From Lodderomyces elongisporus (Eukaryota > Ascomycota > Pichiomycetes > Serinales > Debaryomycetaceae), in NCBI RefSeq assembly GCF_030384665.1, contig NC_083677.1, forward strand, positions 682,001 to 746,000: a DNA stretch of 64,000 nt. The letters are read 5' to 3'. The position numbers and the translations under genes were made by a program. The notes under the pieces were generated by a model. It made no database searches and was not told where the DNA came from. It worked only from the letters and a program-made list of their open reading frames with translations. Positions 11,398-20,161 of the stretch are shown here, piece after piece. Positions within the stretch are counted from its first letter, which is position 1; each line of letters opens with the position of its first letter.

Positions 11398-11483
11398 CTT
11401 ATATTCGGCACATTTACTACAAACTCAAATCCTCAAATCCTCATCTATTCATCTGTTCATTCATTCTTTATTCATTTATTCAT
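11398..11483. terminator. Short convergent 3' gap between PAC2 and TMA20
   Basis: Only 86 bases separate the PAC2 stop from the TMA20 stop on the opposite strand. It is built of CATTCATTTATTCATTTATTC-like repeats, so both 3' ends are probably processed within it or overlap. Exact sites cannot be read from sequence. Confidence 0.35.
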
Positions 11484-12044
11484 TTATTCCTCACTGTGGT
11501 TCCACAACCCATCACCCAAGTAGTGTAATAATTCAATACCAATACCTTTGTTTTTAGTCTTAATATCATCAATACTCATTGTCAATTTACCCAATGCCAA
11601 TGCATTCTCCTTGCCCTCGGCGTAGATTGCCACAATTTTCCCAACTTCCCAGTTTTCCTCTGGTAGCAAAGCACCTTTGCTAGTTAATCCTGGGCACATA
11701 ACATTGGCACCTCCCAAAACAAATTTTATGGCTCCGCGATCAACTTGAACACGTGGGAAACACTCGGGATATTGGTGTACTGTTCTCAAAGTAGGTGCAA
11801 TATCATCAAAATGTTGGAAAAGCACAATGTCATTGCTTGAGTCTGATCCATTGTTTACTGCATATAGCTGAATTTTTTCCTCGCATTTTATGAGTATTAC
11901 TTGTGATTTCTTGGGAATCAAGGTGTCTATTGCTGGCTCTAAGTCTGGGTATTTTGAAACAAAGTTCTGCTTAAGACCTCGCTGCACAGATGATTTGATG
12001 TTTGACCTGGAATGGATATCTTCTTTTGTAAATTTCTTGAACAT
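11484..12044 (-). CDS. TMA20: Translation machinery-associated protein 20 (MCT-1 family, PUA domain)
   Basis: A 186-residue protein of the MCTS1/Tma20 family, partner of Tma22 (DENR) in recycling post-termination 40S subunits and in reinitiation. The N-terminal half (MFKKFTKEDIHSRSNIKSS on) matches the MCT-1 N-domain. The PUA domain lies at about 92-171, with RVQVDRGAIKFVLGGANVMC followed by PGL and the ending GIGIELLHYLGDGLWN. The size matches the yeast protein (181). The ATG at 12042-12044 needs no 5' intron. It lies convergent with PAC2. Confidence 0.93.
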   Translation of the reverse strand: MFKKFTKEDIHSRSNIKSSVQRGLKQNFVSKYPDLEPAIDTLIPKKSQVILIKCEEKIQLYAVNNGSDSSNDIVLFQHFDDIAPTLRTVHQYPECFPRVQVDRGAIKFVLGGANVMCPGLTSKGALLPEENWEVGKIVAIYAEGKENALALGKLTMSIDDIKTKNKGIGIELLHYLGDGLWNHSEE

Positions 12045-12159
12045 TTCAGTAATATATGTTTCCGGTTATGTATGTATGTATGTGTACGGGTATATGTATA
12101 TTTAAACTTGTGTTCAGCAAGTTGATTAGTTTCTGACTAGATTTTCAATCTCCTTGGCG

Positions 12160-12339
12160 ATGAACGAAATGAGCTTGAAAAATACCGAGTGCGGCTCACA
12201 CGAAAACCAAAACGATTTTTCACATAAGATTACTGTGTTCAATGGCAACAATCATAAGATTTACTTATTACATATCAATGCCACTGCAATAAGCCCAATA
12301 CAGAAAGAAACTAAAGATGAAGCTGCTGCTACTGATTAA
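12160..12339 (+). CDS. Possible small gene, perhaps second exon of a spliced ORF
   Basis: A 59-residue frame beginning MNEMSLKNTECGSHENQ and ending ETKDEAAATD. Composition is balanced and not low-complexity. Upstream, an ATG at 12055 followed by GTATGT donors (from 12069) and a CTAG acceptor before 12141 would join in frame to give a roughly 69-residue product. There is no TACTAAC branch site and no recognised family, so this is tentative. Confidence 0.25.
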   Translation: MNEMSLKNTECGSHENQNDFSHKITVFNGNNHKIYLLHINATAISPIQKETKDEAAATD

Positions 12340-13399
12340 TCTTTAACCATATTTCTTTCATCCCATCTCTCGCACACACTATCTCTCTCTCTTTCACGCT
12401 TCATCTTCTCCTCCTTTTTTAACGGTCGTTACTACTACAATAAACTCTACACAATCAAACCAAAAAAAAAAAAATGTCAAGATTTATAATTACAGTGCCA
12501 CCATCCAGCTATTCTTTAGTATAAAGAAAAGAAGCCTTGGTGTCACCGCACTCAAAGGAAATCTTTGAAATTAATATTGCCTATTATTCACTTCCACTAT
12601 GAGACAGAATCTCTCGAGGAAATCAAATATCCAGCTCAAGACTTGGTAATATCCTAAGAATGCTTTTCTAGAATAATGAAATTAAAGAAAACCATTCAAA
12701 GGATCTAAACCGAGCGAGGCACAAGGCGTGAAGACTTAAACTTATTTTAAACGTAGATTTCTCCCTCCAACAATCAGTTCCGTTTTTTCTTTTCCACCGC
12801 AATTGGCGACTCATAATTTTAAACTCATGTTGGAAATGACCTCACTTAACCAATGCTTAAAATGATGAGGCGCCAAAAGAGATCCCATGATGGTTTATTC
12901 TCTGTTGGAACTTGGCTATTCTATTACAACGGGTATAGTTGTAATATTAATCAAAAATAAATAAGTTAAAAAAAAATAAAAAAAGTTTTCCAAAAATTCT
13001 CTCAACATCAAATATCACAAGGACACCAACATTGAGAAGCTGTCAGGTTTAAAGTTTTCAACCAGCAAAAACATGATCTCGGACGAATCCTCACTGAAAC
13101 ACGTAATGCCCCTGCATAAAGATGGAGAAGAAAGAAGAAAAAAAAAAGGAAGAAGAAAGAGAAAGGAAAAAGAAGAAGAAAGGAAAAAGAAGAAGAAAGG
13201 AAAAAGAAGAAAAAGAAAAGAACGAGAGAGAGAGAGAAGGAAGAAGTACGAAAGTTTTGAAAACTTGGTGATGAAAAGAAATTAAAAAAAAAAAATTCTT
13301 ACTAGTAAACGAGTTTATTGCGCTACCAACCTGTTCATACTCTAATTTTCATAATAGCCAATAATTGGTAGGCAAACGACAACATATCTCAAGATGGAA
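12340..13399. other. Intergenic, about 1.06 kb, 3' of MPH1
   Basis: No supported gene. It includes a region of fairly complex, non-repetitive sequence (about 12540-12930), where a non-coding RNA is possible but not demonstrable, then a long GAAGAAAGAAA purine tract (about 13125-13260) whose open frame is only Lys/Arg/Glu low complexity. Confidence 0.5.
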
Positions 13400-16300
13400 T
13401 TATTGCAGACGCCGCGCCGATGTATAATTCGCAATCACCTCATCCAAATCATCATCAAATGGATCCTCCATATCAGTTGATCTGAAAGAATCCTCTTTAG
13501 CCTCTTTGCGCACTAACTTCTCTTGAACTTGACCATTTTCTTTCAAAGGGACATTACACAACTGTTTCAGGTGTGATGAATCACTTGGTATTGTGATCCG
13601 CTTGACACCAAGCGACATCTTTTTCTTTTTCTTTACCTGAGGGTGCACACAATTGTTCTGACTCTTGGCGTCTGTGCTAAGCGCTGGGTAGAATTGTTCA
13701 TTCTCATCAATTAGCATTCGTTTCTTTGGTATGTTTTTTTCAAGCAATATGGGATTATGAGGTATACCTAAAGTTTTGGAGTGGCCCTTCTGATAATCAA
13801 ACTTTATATGAGGTATTGCCGAAGGCTCTTTAGGATCAATTTCCGGTATTTCATCATCGTCATCATCATCACTGAAGGAAAAACTATCGTCAAGTATATC
13901 TCCAATGATAGGTTGCGCAACCACAGGCCCAGACGATTTCTTTGAGGCTGGTTCAAGTTCATGAGTATCCATAAATGAAGTGGATGGAGTACGAGTAAAA
14001 TTTCCTGTTGCGTTTTCTTCTCCCTCTTGCTCGTTGATACTATTATTGTTGTTGGTGGTGCTGTTATCACTGTTGTTGGTGTTGTTGTTAGTGTTGTTAG
14101 TGTTGTTAGTGTTGTTACCACTGTTGTTGGTGTTGCTATTTCTGTTTTGCTGGCTTGTATGCTCTATCTTGTTTTGATTGTCGAAAGACTTTGGCAATGA
14201 GTTTTTATCTGCCGGATGAAACGGAGAAGACAAGATTCCTTGTTCATCATCATCGTCATCATCGTCATCATCGCTCCCAGAGTCAATCAATTTGTCGAGT
14301 ACTGTTTTTGTTTTTCTAGGATGTATTTGAGGTTCTAAAAGTACGCTTTCTGAGTGTTGATTCACTTCACTACTTCGAGTTCCCTCGTTGAGCATCTTGC
14401 CTACTGTTTGAAAACCTGTTTCAACATTATCAGGCATGAAAAATCTCTTTTGTGGTTTTTCAGCTTTCAATTTGCTTGATCCTTTCTTGCTTGTAGATCC
14501 TTTCGTTCCTTTTGTTCCTTTTATGCCGCTTGTGCTTTTTGCTGCCTTTCTTGCAGGCGATTTTGGCGTATTACCTAACATGTACTGGGTAGCTATACGA
14601 ATAATTTCGTCCTCGTCATCTTCGCATTTGATAATCATATTCTCTTCGGGAATTTCAATCTTTGTGCGTACCACCTCGGGAGTAAACTCCTGAGGAAGTA
14701 TACGATTTTGGTTGTAAAGCGTTATCAAATCGCCCTGCATTATATGGTTTTGTATATACTGGTACCCGGCCATGGCCTTGTCAAACTTCATCTCTTCGTT
14801 GCTGGAAAAAAGAAGTACAACTTTTCCATCACGCTTACGACCAGTTCTACCCATTCGCTGAATATTTTTTATTGGGGAGGATGTAGAGTCGTAACACACA
14901 ATCAAGTCAACTTCTCCAATATCAAGACCTTCTTCTCCAATGGAGGTCGCCACTAAAACATTATAATCGCCATTTTTGAACTGTCTAATGATTTCTTTTT
15001 GCAATTTTTGATTCATCCCGCTAATCTGAGCTTTCTCAGAGCTACTTCGTGCTGCCACTCTATCTTCTTCCTCCTTATTTTTGCCTTTACCCTGCTTCCC
15101 TTTCAGGTTTTTCTTCTTTTTGCCAAAATTCTCCTCATCAAACTTATCCTTCTCCTTTGCCTGACCAATGAAAATATGTGGTTTGCTACCATTTTTGGCA
15201 TTTTCAATCGCTTTTACTATTTCTAAAGCAGACTCTCGAAACTCTGTAAAAATAATGACTCGCGACGAGCTGGTGTCTTTTGCTTGAAAAAAATCTTCAA
15301 GCTCTTCCATCAAGGCTTCAATCTTTGGATGACTATAAGCTTGATTTGAAATGACCTTTTCACGTGCTTCCAAAAGCTTCTTTATGGGCTCACTGAAGTA
15401 AAAATCCGCATTCAACTTGTTTTTCGATTTCTTGCTATTCCATTTGGCAGTAAATTCCTTGTGCTTCTCCTGAAAGTAGCTATAGAACGAATTAACCCCA
15501 TAAATGTTCAACCGTCTATAGCACTGGCCCACCGTACCCAATAACTGCAAAATGAAATATTGCGCCCATTTAAGACCTTCGGGAACATTTTTATTTGCCA
15601 AGAGTCGTCGTGATGCTTCCATGCATTTAAAAGCATTAATTCTAGTAGGATCTGTTACATCTAAAAGGCCCTTTTCGTTTGCAGATTTCAATACTGGAGC
15701 CACTGCAGTGGCAAGCAAATCAATGCACTCTCGAATCTCATCCAGCACTGCAAGAACTCTCCTACAAACCTTTTTGGTCTTCATATATTTTACAATGTCA
15801 TCACTATCTTCTGTGCGCACTTCCACCTTTGATATCATTAAATTATCAATAACGTTTTGGACACCTTCAACATCCGCTGCTGGAGTGGCTGTAAGCGCTA
15901 ATATTCGAAATGAATCATTGAATCGTTTAAGAAAATTTACCACATTATTGTATGAATAATTACCTCTCGCTCGGTGTGCCTCATCAATCACCAACAAACT
16001 AATCGATTTGGGATTCACCAGTCCAAAAGCCAAATCATTTTCGACAACTTGAGGCGTGGTGAAAAACACCTGTCGCGAGTTCCATATCTCACCACGATTC
16101 TTTCGAGTTTCGTCCAATAAAATTGCTACTTTGCTCGCGGGAATACCGGTTATGGAACAGCATGCTTTGATTTGTTGCGCCACCAACGGCTTTGTTGGTG
16201 CCATAAACACAATCTTAGACTTTGGAAACCACCGCAAAAAGTTTAGCATAACAGTTGAGGCAATAAAAGTTTTTCCCAACCCCGTAGGCAAAGCTACTAA

Positions 16301-16747
16301 TAGGTTATGATAAAATGCTGATCTAACAATGCTAAATTGATAATCCCGCACTTCCAAGTTTGTAGGATAAATATAAGTCTTTAACTCTTCAAAGTTCATT
16401 TCGTGATGTGTAGGTATATGGATTCGCGTTTGATACGTGGTGGAAGTGGTGGTGGCAGTGGTGGAAGTGGTGGTGGCAGTGGTGGAAGTGGTAGTGGCAG
16501 TGGTGGAAGTGGTGGTGGCAGTTCCTGATTGTTGTTCTTGTACATGTTGCAACTGTAGCTGGATAGTTTGGTCCATCCCGCTATCTAAACTGCTTTGTTT
16601 ATGTGCTTGTTGTGCCACAACACCAACATCATCTTCCCAATCCAGGTAGTCCAATTCATCATCTGATCTTGAACTTGATCTTGAACTTGATTTTGCTTTC
16701 GATTTTGACCTTGACTTTGACTCTGATTCTGATTTGTTATAGGGCAT
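13400..16747 (-). CDS. MPH1: ATP-dependent 3'-5' DNA helicase, FANCM orthologue
   Basis: An SF2 helicase of about 1115 residues. Motif I PTGLGKT (154-160), motif II DEAH (254-257), motif III TATPA, motif V ATSIGEEGLDIGEVDLIVCY and motif VI QRMGRTGRKRDG (629 on). These and the long insert between the lobes match Mph1/FANCM, which unwinds D-loops and processes stalled forks and crossover intermediates. The Ser/Asp/Asn-rich C-terminus (poly-Asp, poly-Asn) is disordered. The frame can extend to 16855, but that adds a hydrophobic 36-residue leader, atypical for a nuclear helicase, and places the start inside the MCB boxes. The ATG at 16745-16747 is preferred. A 7-residue Thr/Ser/Ala repeat lies before the helicase core. 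Confidence 0.93.
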   Translation of the reverse strand: MPYNKSESESKSRSKSKAKSSSRSSSRSDDELDYLDWEDDVGVVAQQAHKQSSLDSGMDQTIQLQLQHVQEQQSGTATTTSTTATTTSTTATTTSTTATTTSTTYQTRIHIPTHHEMNFEELKTYIYPTNLEVRDYQFSIVRSAFYHNLLVALPTGLGKTFIASTVMLNFLRWFPKSKIVFMAPTKPLVAQQIKACCSITGIPASKVAILLDETRKNRGEIWNSRQVFFTTPQVVENDLAFGLVNPKSISLLVIDEAHRARGNYSYNNVVNFLKRFNDSFRILALTATPAADVEGVQNVIDNLMISKVEVRTEDSDDIVKYMKTKKVCRRVLAVLDEIRECIDLLATAVAPVLKSANEKGLLDVTDPTRINAFKCMEASRRLLANKNVPEGLKWAQYFILQLLGTVGQCYRRLNIYGVNSFYSYFQEKHKEFTAKWNSKKSKNKLNADFYFSEPIKKLLEAREKVISNQAYSHPKIEALMEELEDFFQAKDTSSSRVIIFTEFRESALEIVKAIENAKNGSKPHIFIGQAKEKDKFDEENFGKKKKNLKGKQGKGKNKEEEDRVAARSSSEKAQISGMNQKLQKEIIRQFKNGDYNVLVATSIGEEGLDIGEVDLIVCYDSTSSPIKNIQRMGRTGRKRDGKVVLLFSSNEEMKFDKAMAGYQYIQNHIMQGDLITLYNQNRILPQEFTPEVVRTKIEIPEENMIIKCEDDEDEIIRIATQYMLGNTPKSPARKAAKSTSGIKGTKGTKGSTSKKGSSKLKAEKPQKRFFMPDNVETGFQTVGKMLNEGTRSSEVNQHSESVLLEPQIHPRKTKTVLDKLIDSGSDDDDDDDDDEQGILSSPFHPADKNSLPKSFDNQNKIEHTSQQNRNSNTNNSGNNTNNTNNTNNNTNNSDNSTTNNNNSINEQEGEENATGNFTRTPSTSFMDTHELEPASKKSSGPVVAQPIIGDILDDSFSFSDDDDDDEIPEIDPKEPSAIPHIKFDYQKGHSKTLGIPHNPILLEKNIPKKRMLIDENEQFYPALSTDAKSQNNCVHPQVKKKKKMSLGVKRITIPSDSSHLKQLCNVPLKENGQVQEKLVRKEAKEDSFRSTDMEDPFDDDLDEVIANYTSARRLQ
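16438..16522 (-). repeat. 21-nt tandem repeat coding Thr/Ala/Ser heptapeptides in MPH1
   Basis: About four copies of a 21-nt GGAAGTGGTGGTGGCAGTGG-like unit (GGAAGT at 16442, 16463, 16484, 16505). On the coding strand it gives four heptads of Ala, Thr and Ser just N-terminal to the helicase domain. The length is a whole number of codons, so copy number can vary without breaking the frame. Confidence 0.88.
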
Positions 16748-16844
16748 AATCTTCTCCGAGCCTGTACGTAGAAGGGTGGAACCAAATATAGCACTCTTGA
16801 AATAAAATAAGAACAAAACTAAGGAAAATAGAAAGAAAAAATTG

Positions 16845-16861
16845 ACGCGTTCCAAACGCGT
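16845..16861. promoter_or_regulatory. Two MluI cell-cycle boxes upstream of MPH1
   Basis: ACGCGT at 16845-16850 and again at 16856-16861, 11 bp apart (about one helical turn), roughly 100-115 bp upstream of the chosen MPH1 ATG. ACGCGT is the MBF (Swi6/Mbp1-type) site that drives G1/S transcription of replication and repair genes, which fits a fork-remodelling helicase. Confidence 0.7.
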
Positions 16862-17158
16862 TTGGCAACCGAATCCCGATTATTGGCAATGAAGGCGCAC
16901 TACAATTAGTGTTTCTTAGATGTTATGTTTTTTTTTTTGCTTCTTCCCCAAAGTATTCCAAGTTAGTTTTGAGTGAGAGAAAACAATAGTTGAAATTGTA
17001 AAACCATCACGAAACTATAAAACAACCAAATAGAAAATAGAAAAGAAAAAAAAAAAAAGAAAAAAAAAGAAGTGGTAAATCACTATTTGCTGAATATATA
17101 TATATATATATATATATATAGAAAGAAAACCAAGAGTGAAAATTAATATATTTTCAAA
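16862..17158. other. Intergenic: rest of MPH1 promoter and NUG1 3' end
   Basis: Poly-A and poly-T tracts and a TA microsatellite (about 17095-17120) just downstream of the NUG1 stop. No gene seen. Confidence 0.6.
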
Positions 17159-18739
17159 TTAATTTTGGAAATCTTCGCCCAAGAGGCCATCAAGGTCAAA
17201 CTCTTTAGCCCATGCGGAGACAATAGTAGTTTGTTCAACCTTAGGTGGTTCCTTCTCACCACGCAAAGAGCTCTTTGGTGCTTCGGGATCCACAATGGTT
17301 GCTTTTTGTTTGGATGCATTGGGTAATGTCCATCCAATAAGTCTTCCATCTCTCCAATCATTCAAAACCGATAATGCAGCAGCTTCCAAGTTTGGCACAC
17401 CGCCTTTGCCCAATCTTCCCTTTGTACGAGCAATATGAATCAAGAAATGTTTCAAGAATTCATTCAAGTCTGAGGATGGTAATGGTGGCAAGTCATAATA
17501 TTTCTTTAATCCATCAGCCATTTCCGTGTTTTGTGAAAATTTCTTCAATAATAGTTGCACTGCACCTGTTGGGTCTGTGATTTGCTTTGGAGGTATTGCC
17601 GACAACAAAGCGAGTTTGGCATTCTGCTGCAGCTTTGTCTGCTTCTTGGTGTTCATTATCTCGTCTGGGAACACAATACCTGGTGAATCAAGGATTTTCA
17701 ATTTGTTGTCAATCTTGACCTCTCTCATTGACGTTGTAACTCCCGCTTGATTACCAACGGGGCATGCCTTAGAATGATTGTTATGCCTCTTGGTAAGTGC
17801 ATTGATGATAGATGACTTTCCTACGTTGGGGTATCCAATAACACCTACAACAATCGACCTCTTGAGGTTTGATTTATTAGCATATGCTTTCAAAGCTTTC
17901 ATCAAGACATCTGCAGTCAGTGCAAAACTCAAACTCTTGTTAAAAGAGGCAGCATTGGTAGCTCCTGGAGCAGCCTTGATTGGAATAGTTGGAAATGACG
18001 ATTTCAAAAACGCTAACCATTGGTTCAATGACTCAGTTGGTATAAGATCGACTTTGTTAAGTAATAATATAAGTCTTTTGCCGGGGTTCTGCAAAACAGC
18101 CTGCTCAACTTTTCTCGACCTTGTTGATTCGGGGTCTCTGGCATCAAGAACATATAAAACAACATCAGAGGCATCAACGACTGTTTTAAAGATCTTGTCA
18201 TAAGACTTTCTTGATTTGTCCAAAGCGCCACGATCTTCTTCATCCCCATCATCGACATCACTAATGCTGTATTCGATATCTGCTTCATCATCATCATCAT
18301 CGTCTACCATCTTATTGTCATCATCATCATTATCATCAAAAGATCCGCCCTCATACTCTTTGGCTGCTTGTTTTGCAGACTCGAGCAAAGCACCCAAACC
18401 ATTTGCTCCATCATCGCTCTCCGTATCACTCTCTACGTCCATCTCTTCGTCTCCAAGTTCTGCACTCATTAATCCTGCTTCTTTTTCCATTTGTCTCTTC
18501 AATTTAAGCTCTTCTCTTTTTTCCTTTTCAGCACGTCTATTCTCTTCTAATTCAGTGATTATTTGATCCTTGTAAGGAAAACTAGCAGGAATTCCAGGAT
18601 CTTTTCTGTGCTTTGATTTCCAGGTGATATCCTTTTTCGAAAGCTTCTTGTCTTTTCTTCTCTTGGCTGCTGCCTTCTTTTTAATCCCCTCTCTCATTCG
18701 GGTAGTTACCCTTTTGGATGTTGGCTTCTTGACTCTCAT
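17159..18739 (-). CDS. NUG1: Nuclear/nucleolar GTPase for 60S subunit export (nucleostemin-like)
   Basis: A 526-residue circularly permuted GTPase. The basic N-terminal GN3L-type region (MRVKKPTSKRVTTRMREG, then Lys/Arg-rich) precedes an acidic stretch (about 97-170). Motifs then come in permuted order: G4 NKVD (228-231), G1 GYPNVGKSS (302-310), G2 Thr near 335 and G3 DSPG (351-354). Permutation plus this N-terminus identifies Nug1, a pre-60S assembly factor acting with the Dbp10 helicase. The length equals the yeast protein. The acidic insertion with poly-Asp is longer than usual. The promoter (about 18905-18946) has AAAAATTTAATTTT and GATGAAG-like sequences resembling RRPE and PAC ribosome-biogenesis elements, only loosely. 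Confidence 0.94.
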   Translation of the reverse strand: MRVKKPTSKRVTTRMREGIKKKAAAKRRKDKKLSKKDITWKSKHRKDPGIPASFPYKDQIITELEENRRAEKEKREELKLKRQMEKEAGLMSAELGDEEMDVESDTESDDGANGLGALLESAKQAAKEYEGGSFDDNDDDDNKMVDDDDDDEADIEYSISDVDDGDEEDRGALDKSRKSYDKIFKTVVDASDVVLYVLDARDPESTRSRKVEQAVLQNPGKRLILLLNKVDLIPTESLNQWLAFLKSSFPTIPIKAAPGATNAASFNKSLSFALTADVLMKALKAYANKSNLKRSIVVGVIGYPNVGKSSIINALTKRHNNHSKACPVGNQAGVTTSMREVKIDNKLKILDSPGIVFPDEIMNTKKQTKLQQNAKLALLSAIPPKQITDPTGAVQLLLKKFSQNTEMADGLKKYYDLPPLPSSDLNEFLKHFLIHIARTKGRLGKGGVPNLEAAALSVLNDWRDGRLIGWTLPNASKQKATIVDPEAPKSSLRGEKEPPKVEQTTIVSAWAKEFDLDGLLGEDFQN

Positions 18740-20161
18740 CGTTTATTAAGTAATGGAAGTGGTTGGTGTCGTGGTGACAATCTTGTTGATATAAAGATAG
18801 TTTATGGTTCTAAGGTTTCTACAAGAGATAAATCTAGTTCAAAAACAAAGTAGAATCAAGTATATTCAAGTCAAAATGCGAGATGCCCTCTGATGCCTTT
18901 TCGCGCGCAAAAATTTAATTTTGTGCAAAACTTCATCTACATAGAAACCAAAATAAATTTTTTTAAAGAGAACCCATAGTTTAGTGTAACTAATCAAATA
19001 AAAATAAAATATCATAAAATAAAATGAAATAAAATGAAATGGAGAACAGAAATAAAAAATTAGCTAGTGAGTTGGCAGATCCAAATAAAGAAGAGTCAGA
19101 AACGACTGCTAGATGGATGACTTTATAATTTCTGTATTACTCACCTGGTCCATTGATGCTTTGAACCATTGAAGTTTCTTTAACAATGTGTTTGTATATA
19201 TGCAAAAACTTCATTTTTCTGATTGATATTTGCAATCAACATACTAGTTCCAGATGTTGGCTCATCTACAATATCATGATGCTGCTACTGCAATCCCTTT
19301 TTTTCAAAGATTATTTTGTATCTGCATTTTTTCAATTCATTTTGCAATTTCTACAAAATATCTTGATTCTAGATATAAACGTCAAAATCATGGAAACTCG
19401 CTTTATTCTTTGTTTTCTACTTCTCCTATTTATTCTCTTCTACCTCTTCCTCGTCATCGTCATCTTCATCTTCATCTTCATCTTCATCACCATCAATAAC
19501 AACGCTTTTGTAATAATAAATTATAGCTTTGGCGTTCATCAACTGTGATGGCGCTCCTTTTATTGTATCATTGGATAAATCCTTTAGTTCAACCAGTTTA
19601 ACAACAAGACCTACTCTTAAAAAAGGAATCAATTGAGCATTCCTTTCTCTTTTCTTTTTGCATGATTGAAGTCTCTAGATTATTATTAACCTCTAGCACT
19701 TTCCATAGCATATAACTAGTACCAATCCTTGGTATCACGTGGAGTAACAAAATTTTGTATCGATTTTCTGAATGACACTACCAAAACTAAGCCATTCAAT
19801 TAATATAGAAGAAATAGAATGCAACCTTTGGATAGTAGTATTCAACAATAACATGCTGCTTGTAATTTACAAACATAAAAGACACTTTCTCAATGAATTG
19901 TTCTTTTTATAACGCATTGTTTTTTTTATTTAATTCCCAAACTAAACAAAAAGAAAAACGGGAGAAATAAGATTTATCCATTGATTATTGGTTTCAAAAT
20001 AAAAAAATGAAGCAACATATGAATAAATAAAATAATAAATAAATAAATGAAAAGAAGAGAAAATAAAGTAAAGTAACATAAAATAAAATAAAGGAAGAAG
20101 TCACTGGAATAATCGTTTATGAACTGAGTAAGCTTAGCTTCAAGTAAGATCACGATAAGCT
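18740..20161. other. Intergenic, 1.4 kb, with one exon-like minus-strand stretch
   Basis: Lies between the NUG1 promoter and the YND1 3' end. Apart from the minus-strand coding-like stretch at 19426-19668 (listed separately) it is AT-rich, with AAATAAAATAAAATG repeats (about 19000-19040 and 20020-20095). Confidence 0.5.
19426..19668 (-). other. Coding-like open stretch, possible 3' exon of an unannotated gene
   Basis: On the minus strand a frame opens after a TAG within CTAG near 19678 and runs to a stop at 19426. It encodes a basic start (LQSCKKKRERNAQLIPFLRV), then GLVVKLVELKDLSNDTIKG, SQLMNAKAIIYYYKS and an acidic tail of alternating Glu/Asp. The middle is not low-complexity and looks like real protein. 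No ATG begins it; CTAG could be a 3' splice site, but no upstream exon or branch site was located with confidence. Family unknown. Confidence 0.3.

Noticed and set aside
12541..12930. Possible structured non-coding RNA 3' of MPH1
   Set aside because: The sequence is more complex than its surroundings, but I could not identify boxes, guides or a stable fold by eye; a covariance-model search would be needed to support it.
13073..13285. 70-residue Lys/Arg/Glu frame
   Set aside because: Encoded by a GAAGAAAGAAA purine tract with no conserved-looking segment; probable non-coding low complexity.
16748..16855. Upstream extension of MPH1 by 36 residues
   Set aside because: It would add a hydrophobic membrane-like leader to a nuclear helicase and start within the MCB promoter elements; the 16747 ATG is preferred.
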